A stretch of DNA of 64,000 nt, taken from Syncephalastrum monosporum B8922. Taxonomy: Eukaryota; Mucoromycota; Mucoromycetes; Mucorales; Syncephalastraceae. The DNA lies in assembly GCA_000697355.1 (NCBI GenBank), contig JNEN01001243.1, forward strand, positions 186,001-250,000, written 5' to 3'. Below are positions 1 through 12,500 of the stretch, piece by piece. Position 1 is the stretch's first letter, and each line of letters begins with the position of its first letter. The position numbers and the translations under genes are program-made. The notes under the pieces are model-generated. The model saw only the letters and a program-made list of their open reading frames with translations. It had not been told where the DNA came from and searched no databases.

Positions 1-1143
1 ACTTTTTGTATCGTTGAATGAAAATAAGCCAGTAAGGGCAAATGAATGTGATAAAGCAGAAACCCAACAAATAGAGGCATACCACTGCTTTGGATACGCG
101 TATGAACATGACGACAGATAGGAGGAGCATGACAACGGTAAGCGTAGCCTGGACAGTTGAGTCGAGATCTTGCAGGTATCGGCGAAAGATGGGAAAGAGC
201 GCAAACCACTCGACCGCAAATGACAGGAGGCCAAAGACGTCGAGGTTGGTGTCCAGTCGCGAGGCAAGCAGCACAGATGCAAAGATGGCTGCATTGGTGG
301 ATAAAGATCCGGGTATCCTAAAAGTGATGTGAGCATCTGAACATTCGAGACTGAAACTGATGTGATGTATGCTCTTACTTGACGCGAGCTTTACGCTGCG
401 ACACATAATCATGAAAAAGGATGTTGGCGAGGAAACAGCAGACAGTGAGAGCCCAAATAGTATCGTTGCTGATGGGACTGGTGAGGGTCTTTAGGATGGG
501 TGATAGACCGAGGAGAGTGGAAAAGAAGAAGATGGCACTTTTCGCGACGCGTATCCCTGCCATAGATAAATAAGACAGCAATAAAGTTATGGCAATAACA
601 ATGTCACTTAGCATTTCTCGCATGGTATAGTATCAAATACTTACGGTTGAACGCATGGTGACGGTTAATGCGCCGGATCATAACGGTATCCCAGACGAGG
701 TAGCCTGCACCGGTCAAAGTCGAGCCAGTCCATATCAGCTGACTTCCTGCCAAAGCACCCGTCCGAAGGTTGATGAAAAGAGCAACGAAGATGACGATGC
801 TACTCAGGTGCTGCGTAATTATACCCGACTGATGGACCATTGTCCAGTAGTCATAGTCACGTATGTTGACTGTTTATATAGTATATAGTAATATGGTATG
901 AATACAAAAGAACTAACGCGCATACGCTGTCTGGATGGAGGCAATGGTACCATTCTTTTGCAGTTCATCGAGAAAGGTCGTGTCGACATAGTTGTCCGGG
1001 TAGTTCTGCTTCACCCACAAGAGCTTTCTCCAGGGTGGACGGACAGGGTACTCTTCGCTCGGAAAGTAATGAGCCATCCATGAGTTGATGCGACCACGAA
1101 AGTAAGAGTTGGAAAAAAAGTTGTAGGTGTGTGCGTGTGACAA
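1..1143 (-). CDS. GPI2: GPI-GlcNAc transferase subunit C (PIG-C/GPI2), 3' end cut by window
   Basis: Membrane subunit of the ER complex that makes GlcNAc-phosphatidylinositol, the first step of GPI-anchor synthesis. Four exons can be read on the minus strand. The first carries a WRK-LLW...PDNYVD block typical of PIG-C N-termini. The second begins with LNIRDYDYW and a hydrophobic helix. The third holds GLSPILKTLTSPISNDTIW and FHDY, the most diagnostic PIG-C segment. The fourth (NAAIFASVLLASRL, then FICPYWL) runs off position 1. Junctions preserve frame: a GTTAGT donor near 919, GTAAGT near 645 and GTAAGA near 381. The first ATG is at 1143, but a second in-frame Met at 1077 (MAHYFPSEEYP) could be the real start. 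The stop of the next gene upstream lies only 18 bp (or 84 bp) away. Confidence 0.88.
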
Positions 1144-1161
1144 GAAATGGGGAAATTGAAA

Positions 1162-1806
1162 TCAGAAGTCGAGGAGGTTTTCAAATGATTCCTTGTAAGT
1201 GGGCGACTCGATGGTCTTTTTGAGTTCCTCTGCTGTCAGCCAAGCAAAGTCCACGATCTCGACTTGATCAGGCTGGCACTGGCCTGCTACCCACTCTGCG
1301 CGAATGTATTCTACCTACATAAAAGTAAGTATTAATACCCCACATACTGCAGTGATGCACATCATAATGGCATATATAGTTGCCTTGTTGCCGTCCAGGT
1401 TCGCCCAACGTTGGAAATGAGCCGGGTAGCGATACTTGTAGCTGCCACACGGATGGCTGTCTTTGAGGCGGATCTGGATCTCCGGGCCGCACTCTTCCCT
1501 CAGCTCACGAAGCGCGGCTTGCACGACCGTTTCACCTGGGTCCACGCCGCCCTGAGGAAACTGCCATGCGTTATCTTTGCGTGGTTTGCGCACCACTAGA
1601 TATGTCGCTTGGTCGGAAATTCGGTCCAGGCGCCGTGTATCATTACTCGGGCGGTTTGCTGGGTGGGGACTCTTCTTCACAATGATGCTTGCTACATGAC
1701 GAAGACGGGCCTCATTCAATCCGCTCGAGAATGCCCGCGATGGCAAACATCGTGGCCATTGCGTGGATCTGGGGAAACCAAGGCCTAAACGACGGGCCCA
1801 CACCAT
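1162..1806 (-). CDS. Nudix-fold protein, probable mitochondrial ribosomal protein mL46
   Basis: Predicted 203-residue protein with an N-terminal stretch rich in Arg/Ser and poor in acids (a likely mitochondrial presequence), then a YLVVRKPRKDNAWQFPQGG block and a full Nudix box (GGVDPGE...RELREECG). The conserved WQFPQGG, GSYKYRYP and C-terminal FAWLTAEEL fit the mL46 family (fungal MRPL17) better than a free Nudix pyrophosphatase, although the Nudix box is intact enough that hydrolase activity cannot be excluded. Two coding exons: 1806-1348 and 1314-1162. The proposed intron (1315-1347, GTATGT...TAG) is only 33 nt. Without it the frame ends early and loses the conserved C-terminus (VEYIRAEW...LLDF). 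The start ATG at 1806 is the first one compatible with a presequence. Confidence 0.68.
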
Positions 1807-2448
1807 GCTTAAAACAGGTCACACTGACTAAAACAGGGTTCACATCCTGGTAAACTTTTTTTTTTTTGCACTTTGTGTGACCAGGCACAGCGAACCCACG
1901 CTCCACTCAATGTGGAGGCGGAGTTGATTGCCCGTTGTCATTGGTTATTTACATGCCCAACATTCAAAATAAATGTTCCTGACAAGAGCAAACGAGAGGA
2001 CACAAGATGCTTGTCTCTCACCCAAACCCACTGAATTCTAATTTAGTGACAAAAGGTGTTGTCAAATCAGCCGTCTTTGCTGAAATCTACTTTCTTCGAA
2101 TAAGGCCATGTACCAAAGTTGCTATGTAAGTACATGGTTCCATGTACTATGTAGAACACTTTCTGAAAGAGAAAGAAAAAGAAACCGAAGTAAAAAGAAA
2201 GCGACGGCTCAAAAAGCCAATTGTGTTAAATTTGGCAGCAGTAGAGTAACACACCATCACACGTTTCCTTTGATTCCTGTGTACCTCTCACCAAGATTTT
2301 TGCTTTCCCGCAATCCGTTCCCCAATTGCTTCCCTAATTATCTCTTCTTCTTTGTTTCTTCTTCTATTTCTTTATTTCCCTTTTTTCTTATTAACCTCTC
2401 CTTCTTATCTGTGCATTTTCCTCTCCTTCAATTAGCATTGTATCTATA
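1807..2448. other. divergent intergenic region
   Basis: Shared upstream region of the mL46-like gene (minus) and the surface-protein gene (plus). It contains a T12 run at 1856-1867 and, from about 2330 to 2440, a long pyrimidine-rich (C/T) tract directly before the ATG at 2449, probably the core promoter or leader of the plus-strand gene. No RNA gene or further ORF is supportable. Confidence 0.5.
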
Positions 2449-3577
2449 ATGCATCCACGATCAACGTTCTGGATCACATTGATCTTGCTATTGCATCTTG
2501 TTGTGCTCGTGCGTCCACAAGCATCCAATCCTGCCGACCCTTCTGCTGACCCACCCTCCTCATCCGCTCCTCCCGTCTCCAGTTCATCTGAGCCAGAAAC
2601 ATCGCAGCAGCCTACCACCACCGAACCCACGGTGCCCTCCACTTCGAATCCGCCTGTTGTGCCGTCTTCGTCAGCTGTTCCCTCCTCGTCGGTTGCGCCT
2701 ACCGCCTCGTCGGTTGCTCCCACCACCTCCGCTGCCCCTTCCTCGCAGAATCCCACCTCCTCGAATGTCAATCCTTCGCCGTCGTCATCCGCAGCCACGG
2801 ATAGCCAATCGTCTGCTTCTTCTGATTCGTCAAGTACGTCCTCCTCCGCGTCTGCATCTTCCTCGCCAAGTTCAAACAAGTCGAGTAGTAATAACGGCGA
2901 TCACACGGCTACCATTGCAGGCGCTGTTGTCGGTGGCGTTGGTAAGTACACAGGAGCATGATCAAGCCCCATGGTTTGATCAATCACTGTCCAATTTCTA
3001 CAGGAAGGAGCAGTATACTAATCAATCGTGCGCGGGCTTCATGTAATATCCTATTATAGTGGGCATTGCTCTCATTGGTGGTGTTCTGACATGGATGAAC
3101 CGTCGTGGCGGCTGCACGCGGCGGCGCGCTAAACCCAACACGGCTGACTATGAGGACTTTGGTATGGCCGAGACGGATTACCCTCATCACCGATCACCTC
3201 CTATGGACCATAGTAATCTGGCCCCAGCTGCCGTGGTCGGCGGTGCTGCTGCTACAGTGGCGGCCGGCGGCGCTACTTTACCACAGTTAAATGACCAGGG
3301 GAACTACTACCACGGGAACGACTACTACCAACAGCAGCAGCAGCAGCACCACGTCCCAGATCAACCCTACTATTACGATGAATCTGCTCAGCATCAACAG
3401 TACTACAACAATGCCGGTTATAACGCAGGCGGCTATGACGCGAATGCGGCTGGATACTACTATGATGGTCAGCAACAGCAGCAAGGCGCCCAACATGAAG
3501 CAGCAGGTTACTACAAGCCTGATTTGGCCGATTTGCACCACACTCCTTCCACCACGAAGGGATATCAGCAGTCATAG
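2449..3577 (+). CDS. Ser/Pro/Thr-rich single-pass cell-surface protein (WSC/Mid2-like sensor architecture)
   Basis: Predicted 336-residue type I membrane protein, two exons: 2449-2941 and 3060-3577. The N-terminus is a signal peptide (MHPRSTFWITLILLLHLVVLV), followed by about 120 residues of almost pure Ser/Pro/Ala/Thr, expected to be heavily O-glycosylated and extended through the cell wall. The intron (GTAAGT...TATAG) splits the transmembrane helix, which reads VVGGV-VGIALIGGVLTW after splicing. A stop-transfer RRGGCTRRR follows. The cytoplasmic tail is rich in Tyr, Gln and Asn with a Q6 run. This is the build of fungal cell-wall integrity sensors (Wsc/Mid2/Mtl1), but no WSC cysteine domain is present, so the sensor role is inference. 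A likely AATAAA lies at 3669. Confidence 0.75.
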
Positions 3578-3958
3578 ACAGGAAAAAGAAGAGGTCATCT
3601 GTTCCGCTTTCGGATAATGCTTACCCTGTTCGTCATCGTGTTATGTAACCCCTACGTACATACATAGTGAATAAAAACTATTTATATATCTTGATATACT
3701 AGACTGATTAAAAAAAAAAAGGATGGAATGATAGCCTGGCACGAGGTGGAGAGAAGAATGAAAAGATAGATAGGAAGATGCATTAATATGGTATGATAAT
3801 GGTACAACAAGTACGAAAGGTACAGCGAATAACAAAAGAAAGAACAGATAATGGAAGTATAAATAAAAAGCACAAATTGGCATACAACAACGAAAGATGA
3901 GGGTATAAAAGTACAAGATCAGAAAGAAGGAAATGGGAAACGAGATGGGAATGGGAAC
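3578..3958. other. convergent 3' intergenic region
   Basis: AT-rich spacer between the ends of the surface-protein gene and the Sel1-repeat gene. Holds AATAAA at 3669 (plus strand) and an A-run at 3711-3720. Short ORFs here are compositional. Confidence 0.5.
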
Positions 3959-6900
3959 TTAGTCGTAAAGAGAGGAGCTGGACGATGATGTCTGACTTGT
4001 GTCACCTTGCTCGCCATGCGAGCTCGACTCTGTCACAAGTGCGTACGACTGACGGGCACTGTCGAGTTCATCTGCTGTTGCGATGCCCATGTCATAGTAT
4101 GCCTTGACACGCTCAAGCGCGTTCTGGTCGCCTGATGCGGCGAGATCCATCCAGTAACCGAGCGCCTTGGCTGAGTCCTTCTCGACGCCGATACCGCCTT
4201 CGTAGCATTTGGCCACTTGTTCAAAGACCTCCACAACACCTTCTTTTGCAATGCTCAGCAATTCTTGGAAACCACGCACGGTGTCTTGATGGGCCGGCGC
4301 CCAACCAAGAAGATGGTACATTGCAACCATCGTCTTGGCGTCCAGAGTTTGAACGCCTGGTGTACCTTGGGCGGCTTTGACGAACCAGCCATAGGCCTCT
4401 TCGTGTAATATTCCGGCGGCCGAAGGCGGTTGTTCATTGGCGAGCGTGTGCTTGAGCTGACCCAAGGCGAGCTCGACGAGGGGACTCTTGTTGCAGCGGT
4501 CGTACGCTGTCTCGTACCAGGTCAGGGCCTTTTGCCGATCCATCAAATCAGGCAGATAACCTTCGTAGAAGTAGGTACCAATGATCAACGAGGACTGCTC
4601 GTGGCCGAGCTCGGCAGCCTGCATAAAGTAGCCAAACGCACGACGGTAATCCTGGATGACGATGCAGATTTCGCCGCCGCTGTTGGACGACGAGAATCCT
4701 TCGTGATAGAGCGTGCCGAGATCAAATAGGGCGTCAGTCACCTTGAGGGCGGCTGCTTTTTCATACCAACGTAGAGCTTCCTTGTATTCATGCTGGACAT
4801 CCCAAAGAGTCTTTGCAAGCTCGTACATGGCGCGTGGGTGATTTTGATTAGCCGCCTTTGCGAGGTAGCGGCAGGCCGCGGCCGGGGTCAAGTCGAGCCC
4901 AGCCAGTCCGTCGCGGTGGGCCAAGCCGACCTGATACTGGGCCTCGCGGTGTTCTTCTTCGGCGGCGCGCCGGTACCAGTCCAATGCCGTGCGCTCGTCT
5001 TTGGCCAGCCACGCCAGACGGATCATGGCCTCCGTGTTGCGCGTCTCGAGTGCGCTGCGCTTGTACCAGACCTCAGCGGTGGGAAGGTGGACATCGCAGC
5101 CGCGGCCGTCCTCGTAGCAGTGACCAAGTTCAAAGAGGGCACGACCTCTCGCTTTGCCAAGTCGTATGACCATCTCATCGTCTTCCTTGTCGAACGTTTC
5201 TTCCACAAGGCCTTTGAGCTCATCAAAACCGCGCGCAGTATCGACTGTGACACCGCCATGGCCATGGAGCCGATATATAGCGAGCATGATGCGCGAGAGA
5301 GGGTGCTTCGCTCGGGTAAACCAAGCCGCCGCGTCGTCGTATCGCTTGATCAGGTGGTAAGTCTCCGCTGCATAGAGCATCGCACGCACGTGATGCTTGC
5401 GCGCCGCCCGAACATAGCAGAGTAAGGCTGACTCGAGCTGGCGGGGGGCGATACTGCGATGAGGCCCGTTGCCTAGACCTTTCTCGTGGAAAACGCCGAG
5501 CTGAACGGTGGCTTCGACGTCCCCAAGGTGCTCTGCGTCCTCGAGCAGATCTTTTGTTTCAGATCCGTCCCATTTTAAGTTGTCGCGATTCTCGCGCTCC
5601 AAAAGTAACGCGAGCTCACGCTTGCAGCCCGCGTGCCCGAGGCTATCGCCCTGATCGAAACGGTCATGTGCGGTTTGATCGTCGTCTTCCTGGACGGCCA
5701 GGCAGCCCAGTTCGTACGCAGCCTCGCCATGAGCTTGTTCAGCTGCTTCTCGTAGCCACCGCTTGGCCTGGACGGGGTCGTGTGGTTCGTTTCCATGCAA
5801 GTAAAGGAATCCTATAGGCACGATGAGAACCATGCATTTTGCCAATTTTGGAGGGACCTACCTAACATGTACCGCGCTTCGCGTGCTTGCATGACAGTAT
5901 CCGACGTCTGGTGGCCCTTCATTTGCTCCAGTTGAGGGACGAGCTGCAGGAGTTGTTCCAGGGCTTTCGCATAGTGTGATTTGGCAATGTAGAGCTTGGC
6001 GAGGCGCGCTCGCGCGCGCTCGTGCGCCCAATGTACGGATGATTTCGGCGATTGTGCAGTGGCGCGCTCATAGCAGGAAAGAGCTGCATCGAGATCGACA
6101 GCCGTACCAATGCCATTCTCATGACAAATGCCTAAACAGATAAACATAGTCAGTATTTGGGGGAGGGGTATCCGCGCATGAACGCATAAAGATTCGGAGA
6201 AGCGTTACCTAGCAGTTCGCATGCATCGATGATATTCTCGCCTGTGCCCTTGTCCACCATGACAGAGAGAAGACTGTAGGCACCATCCTGGTCGTTGTCG
6301 TTGCCAACGCCATGAAGCACAACTAGACGTGTGCGAGCAATACGCGCGTGCCAGCCAAAGGGGGTTGTAAGCGCATGTTTGCGGACAGCGACATCGTAGC
6401 GTGCGTAAGCTTCATCGTGCATCGCACGACGCTCGTAAAGTTCCGCGATCGCCAAAGTAGCTCTAATAGAGAAGGTAACATTTAGCCATTGTACTCGCTT
6501 GCGTATGCAGTTCATCATACCTTGCGTAACCCAGGTTTTCCGCCTTTGTGAGACATTGGATCGCCTTATTCATGTCGGCCTCGACTGACCAGCCATTTTC
6601 GTGGTACCTCGCCATGGCATACCACGCCTTGGGATCATTTCGCTCGGCTGCGGCTTCGAGAAGCTGAAAGCCGGCCTGATACCGCGCCTGCTCGTTGTCG
6701 ACGGGGACGATACCATTCTCGTAAGCAGACGCCAGTTCGCGGAGCGCGGCTGAGTTGTTGGCTGACGCGGCCTTTTCGAGCCACCGCAGGGCCTCGTACT
6801 GCTGCTGTTTTTGATCATCGCCGGTTTTGGATGACGTTAGAAGCGATTCGGCGAGGGTGACCATGGCATCGGTCAAACCCTGGTTGGCGGCGAGACGGAG

Positions 6901-9516
6901 GAGGGACTGGGCGCGATCGACTTGAATCTCGTTGACGGGTGCGACGCCTTTGAGGTAATACACCGCGAGGCAATGCTGCGACAGGGCATGACCCTCACCC
7001 GCGGCTTGCATGTACCACTGAAAGGCACGCGTGAGGTCGGTGGTTTGGATGCCCTTGTGGACGTAGCCGTTGGAGAGCAAGTTGGCGGCCTTGAACTGGC
7101 CGTCGACGACGCCGGCTGCGGCTGCCTTTTCATAGTACTCGAGGGCCAGTGCACTGTCAGGCTGGATGATCAAGCTGCCGTCCTTCGCCCTGACACCCTG
7201 GCGGTAGAAGTCAGCGACCCAGCAGGCAGCTTCAGGTACGCTAAGCTGGTCTGCGATGGCGCTAAATTCGTGAAATAGGTCGATAGGCTCCGCGTGCAGG
7301 CCGCAGTAATTCTTGGACTTGTAAACCGCAATCATGAAGCGGGCCGTGTTGTAGTACTGAGCCACCTTGAGGTCCATGACGACGTTCAGTTTGGCATGCT
7401 GGTCATTGGTAAAAGCAGACGATGACGTGTGAGGATCTTTGGGAGCAGCCACGATCTTTTGTAACCATGGCAGCGCTTGGGCATGACGATTGAGGCGGTC
7501 GAGCAACAGGGCCAAGGCGAGCTGAGCAGGCAAGTAGCCGAGCTGGGCTCCTTTTTCGTAGCAGCGGATGGCTTCGTTAATGTCTTTGGCGCAGCCGCGT
7601 CCGTTTTCGTACTGCTTGCCGAGCCAGCCCAGCGACAACAGGTCGCCTTGTGCGGCGGCGGTCTTAAAAAATTGGTGTGCCTTGACCTCATCTTGAGCGG
7701 TGCCGATGCCCTCAGCGTACATGAGGCCTAACAGACGCTGTGCTTGGCCGTACCCAGCTTGCGCGGACAGCGCAAAATGATGGAGCGCGAGCTCAAAGTT
7801 CTGCGGGATCTGGTTGGACACATCGCCGTTGCGGTAGGTGATGCCCATCAAGTAGTGGGCTGTCGCATAATTAGGCGCAGATGGCTCGGTGTAGAATCGG
7901 TCATAGTAAGCAAACGCTCGGGCCAAGTCGCCTTGCACCCATTTGCCATCTTCGTAAATCTTTGCTAATCTCAGGAAGGCACTGGCAACGTTCTATTAGA
8001 AAAAATAGGGGTCAATGGGAAATCCACGAAATATGGTATCATCATGTGGCAATAGGAAAGAGATGATTTCTTTCGCCACAAGTAGGTCAAAAGTGTAACT
8101 TGCCTGGTCAGCTGCTAAATTAAGCCAGTGTATGGCGTCTTGCACAACGCGATCGCGCGAAACGCTGCGGATCTGAATGACGGTGTCGATATGGTCCAAG
8201 ACAAGTCCGCCGAGCGCCGCACAGGCCATGCCGTAGCCTTGTTTGGCAGACTGTTCATAGTACTCGAGCGCACGCACGATATCTCCCCGGGCATGCTGGA
8301 AGTGGTGAGCGAGTGTATGCTGCGCAACCCTGTCACCTTTCTTGGCTGCGGCCTTGAAAAACTTCAGGGCCTTGGTCGCATCTGCCGTTGAACCGTGTTT
8401 TCCCGCTGCGAGCATCTCCCCGGTGCAATACTGCGCCCGTGCCACATACGACCGCAGCATTCCTTGGTCTGGCTGAGCAAGAAGAAGCTTCTCGCCTTGG
8501 ATGGCGAGTCGCGTAAAGCAGTCATAAGCTTTGCGGTAGTTGGGCTGACGTTCGGGCGTGAGGCCGCGGTAATAACACACGCCGAGCTGGTAGAACGCTT
8601 CAATGTGACGCTGAGAAAGTTCCGTCAGCTCGTTAAAGGCCTCGTCTAGCTCTATCGTTGTGTCGCAGCTTTGCAGTTTCTCTTGTGCGACATGAATGCG
8701 CCACAATGCATTGGCAATGTCGTTCTCATTAGTCGGTGCTGCGCTCGCTGTGATAGAATCGCCCCGCCGGGTATTTTGGGAGGGTTCTGTCGTCATTACT
8801 GAGCTCCGCCCTGTGGTTGTGGAAGGCGCGGGTGACCGTGCTCGACTGGGTGGTAGCTGAGTTTCTGTATTACCCAGGACACGGGCCAGCGACGGTGATG
8901 ACGTTGGGGAGTATTTTGACTGGATGGAAACGGTGGAGAGCGACGAGGGCGACGAGGCGGTTGAGAAGAGGGCGGATGCGAGGGAGGCAGTCGATGAGCC
9001 GGTGGAAGAAGTCGATACATAGGACGAGATGGTGGCATGGAAAAACTCGGGTGGGTCACTGGGAAGGTTATCAGAGATACTGCTGTCTTCCTCGACCAGC
9101 TGATTTTGGATGAGCGCATTCGAGTGTCTAGGTGTGTCATTCGAGTAAAAATCGACAGATGGTCTTCGCCTCCGTTCAAATAGTACACTCTCGTCGTCAT
9201 CAATATCGTCGTCGTCGTCATGAACGCTCACGCCCTCATCGTCTTCGATGAGTCTCGGCGGGGCTGCGTTCCCTCCAAGAGACGCCAATGACCGACGTCG
9301 CTCTTGTGCGGATGATGAAGATGAGTAGGAGGACGGTCGTGTGGTAGAGGATGGTGCTGATTTTTGTGAATGACGATGATGCTGTATTGGCTGCTGCGGT
9401 CTTTGCAGTGCTGGTGCAGGTAGAGACTCGTTCGAGCGACGGGTCTGCTTCGTGGATTGGTGTTTAGCAGCAGGCGCTCGACGCTGCTTGCTCGACCTGC
9501 TTTGATTCGCACCCAT
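3959..9516 (-). CDS. giant Sel1-like repeat protein, 1,753 aa, N-myristoylation-like start
   Basis: Five exons read cleanly on the minus strand: 9516-8104, 7992-6521, 6462-6209, 6131-5862 and 5811-3959 (5,262 nt, in frame). The protein starts MGANQSRSSKQRR, a consensus N-myristoylation signal (Gly2, Ser6) followed by basic residues. About 270 residues of Ser/Gln/Pro low complexity follow, and then more than 20 consecutive Sel1-like repeats (pattern A..YY..AA..G...A...LG..Y..G.G) fill the rest. All four junctions restore repeat units. The first intron uses a GC-AG donor (CAG|GCAAGT). Sel1 repeats form alpha-helical solenoids that scaffold protein complexes. Fungal examples include the chitin synthase activators Chs4/Skt5, which have far fewer repeats, so a specific function is not assigned. 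A lipid-anchored scaffold is the inference. Confidence 0.85.
7993..8103 (-). other. GC-AG intron in the Sel1-repeat gene
   Basis: The exon ends LNLAADQ and is followed by GCAAGT. The acceptor TCTAATAG precedes NVASAFLRLAKIYEDG, completing a Sel1 unit. Reading through gives a stop at 7996. GCAAGT is the usual form of the minor GC-AG donor class. Confidence 0.75.
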
Positions 9517-12500
9517 TTAAAATGCAAAACAATGGCAAATACACAAACAAAGAAGAAGAAAAAGGAAAAGAAACAATCTCCACACGACGCGCATACACCT
9601 TTAAAAATGTCAGTACCAAAAATGGACTGAGATTTTTCTCAGAGTCAACTGGCTGTTTGCGTGACAAGACTGACTCGTTGAGATACCAAATATATTGTTG
9701 GCGCTAACTTTGTCTCGTCTTGTCCTTCCCCGATGATGACGGTCCCCCCAACTAAAAGCCCACCATTCAGCATAAAAAAAAATAGGCAGCTCGGTCTTGA
9801 CTTGGCTTTCATCCTATCTGCTCTGGCCCTTTTTTCATGCGCGCGCTTCATTTTAAAAAATGTAGATAAACAGCAGATAAAACTGCAAAAAGACACATCC
9901 CGCATCTGCTTTTTCCAGCATAATTGGGGGCTGTACGTGATAAGCTGTACGCCACCCAACGACCCACCACTTGTGCAACAAACGCTCTCGCACGGTTCGT
10001 CGTCGGGCACAAAAACAGAAAAGTGATTGATAAAATGTGCATGTATTCTCAACAAAGGCCTGGAACCAAACCTCACGACCTATAGCCCATGGATCATCCA
10101 CAGAGGGCTTCTACGCTCAAAACGAAGCGGCATTCTCACTTTACTGAAGACCCAGAGTAGGTGCGCGCCGCCGCCTCATTAGAGTTTCGAGCCCCTTGTT
10201 CCCTCTCTTGAACCCCACACTTTTACGATAAGTTACGAAATAAAGTACAAGACCCTCAGACCGTGCTCTCGTTGTGTGCGGCCCCCAGGAGCATGCGTTC
10301 GACTCTTATGTATTTTCTCATTTTGATGTAATTTTTTATGATACAATAAAGCCGCACCCAGGCTGCGGAGGTTTGGTCAATCCAAGAACCAGTACCCATA
10401 GGCACCAAGCACAAAGCCGATGAGAGCGACCCCCAACACGTGTCTTTACGCTGTGTGAGGGACAGACTCGCATCTGTTACACCACTTGGCGTTAAATTGA
10501 ATACAGGCTCATTTGTGCCGTAGCAAAAGAAACAGACGTGCGTTCTCTTAAATCTCCTAAAACTCTGCATTGTTGGTATTATGCTGCGACGTCTACCGCC
10601 TGCTGCCTCTTTATTCAGCCTGTTACACTTTCTTCCACCTTGAACCAGCGACTATTTCTATTCTCTGATTTAGCTTCTGTATGTATCCAAGGTACATGCA
10701 TAGACTACGTGTTGTTCCAGAGGACTAATTTGGTAATAACTGTACAACGGTGATGATGAGCGGGGGGGAAGCAGTCCCAGACCTATCTTTTGTCTACTGC
10801 GACTCGACTACTGATCTTGATACGTACTTTCGTATCTGCATTTTTCGAAACAGCTACACAAAATGAGCTCATATACTCATATCATGTTGCTGTGCCTGAT
10901 TTCATATGATGAGCCAACCATGCAGGTCAGAGATGCGAGTGAGACTTTTTAGATTTCCAAGTCGCCTGACAAGGCAAGATAATTTCTGCCTTTTGCTTTT
11001 GCTTATACAATGCTTGTGTTTTGCCGACGCACGTATATCGCATCATACATCATGCAAAACAAAGACTGCATAGATGAAGAATCAGACCGTTTTCCACAAA
11101 ATCCAAGAAACCGAATTCTTGGTATTGCCATGAGCTGTGTTATCTACGCGCGCATTCAAAAGCCGCTCGTCTTTCGAGTCAGGACACTCTATACGCATCA
11201 GGTGTCTCTATCCGTCGTGTGGTTCATTCTCAGATGTCACGCCCTTGGCACCATAGCAAGTGGGCGTCCATTATAGTGGATACCAGTGAGACTTCCAAAC
11301 GGCTCACGAAAGGATGACCTGTCTCTCAAACAAGAAAAAATACTGTGATTCCGTTTCACTGTTGTTAATTCTCGCATATAGGTCGAAAGCATTTGCATAT
11401 TGACTGCGTCAGGTAAGGTCTTATGCGGACATAGCTGTATTGCAGGTATATGCTACTGTTTCACATTAAATGATACTATTTTTGTTGTGATCTCCTTTCA
11501 TTATTGCCACCGGAAAACAAGAGAAAATGGACTCCTTGTCGTACCATGGTCACACATGTCTGCACCAAGGATGCTGTGCACGTCCTTTGTATTCCATTTG
11601 GTTCAGCAACATGATATGTAAAGAGTCTGTTACATTTTCAGCCACGATGAAAGCCCAGTGACCTTTTCATTGACCAATAGCAGGGTCAAAACACGTCTTA
11701 ACAAAGAATTCCTCTTGTTACAACGAAGTGCTTAATAGAAGTGCTTGGCATCAGTCATGAGTGATAGTCCACATACACTCTTCTTTTTATGATTATCTCC
11801 TCATAGCATAATTGAGATCACTGTATTGTACAGTACAATGATCTGTATATCTATTGTTCTGTTCATTTTTCGCGAGTTTCTCGGTGTACATCGCTGTTTC
11901 TTGGCATAACGGGAGAGGCATATCCCTATGAAGCCTTTTTTTCTTTTTTTTTCTTTTTTGCTTTTACGCCTATCGATTGGCTATACAGGAAAACAGATGC
12001 CATATCGGTCGTACATATAAGAGAGCCGATCTGCATACCTGGAGCGCTTACCTTTTTCGTTGGGGGAGAGGGGCACATGACTCGCAGTTCTGATGATACC
12101 ATTCACGATACTGACGTCTGTCATAAATAGATGTTACGAGCAGTAGGCGGGTAAATATAAACAAAGCGGACATACAGTGTGTAATTGTGGGAAAGCAGGG
12201 ATAACACATTTGTTTGTATAAGGCGCTTTGATACCTTTTGTCAATAACAGAAAGTTCTGCAAGTTATTGTCTATATCTAACACGCCTCATTCATGCAAAA
12301 TGTAGAGAAAGGAACGCACCATGTAGTACATCGCTACTGCTAAAAAATCATGCTCGTGATCACGACCTCCACTACGTGGATATATCCAACACGCAAGCAT
12401 GAATTGACAAGGTGTGTATGTGTGTGTGACTATGCATGCGTGTGAATGAGAAGGTGTGACGAACGGTTTTACAGGTGCGCGCCAAAGGGATCTCACGCGC

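Noticed and set aside
2391..2879. 162-aa acidic minus-strand ORF
   Set aside because: Antisense of the Ser/Pro-rich ectodomain (TCC/TCG codons read as Glu/Asp/Gly); no independent support.
4790..5425. 211-aa plus-strand ORF antisense to Sel1 exon 5
   Set aside because: The minus strand carries clear Sel1 repeats here; the antisense frame has no domain.
10283..10297. tRNA B-box-like GCGTTCGACTC
   Set aside because: No matching A box or acceptor stem; no cloverleaf can be drawn.
9645..10570. Minus-strand ORFs of 64-143 residues in the long gap
   Set aside because: No domain, no splice partners and random-looking composition; overlapping ORFs exist on the other strand.
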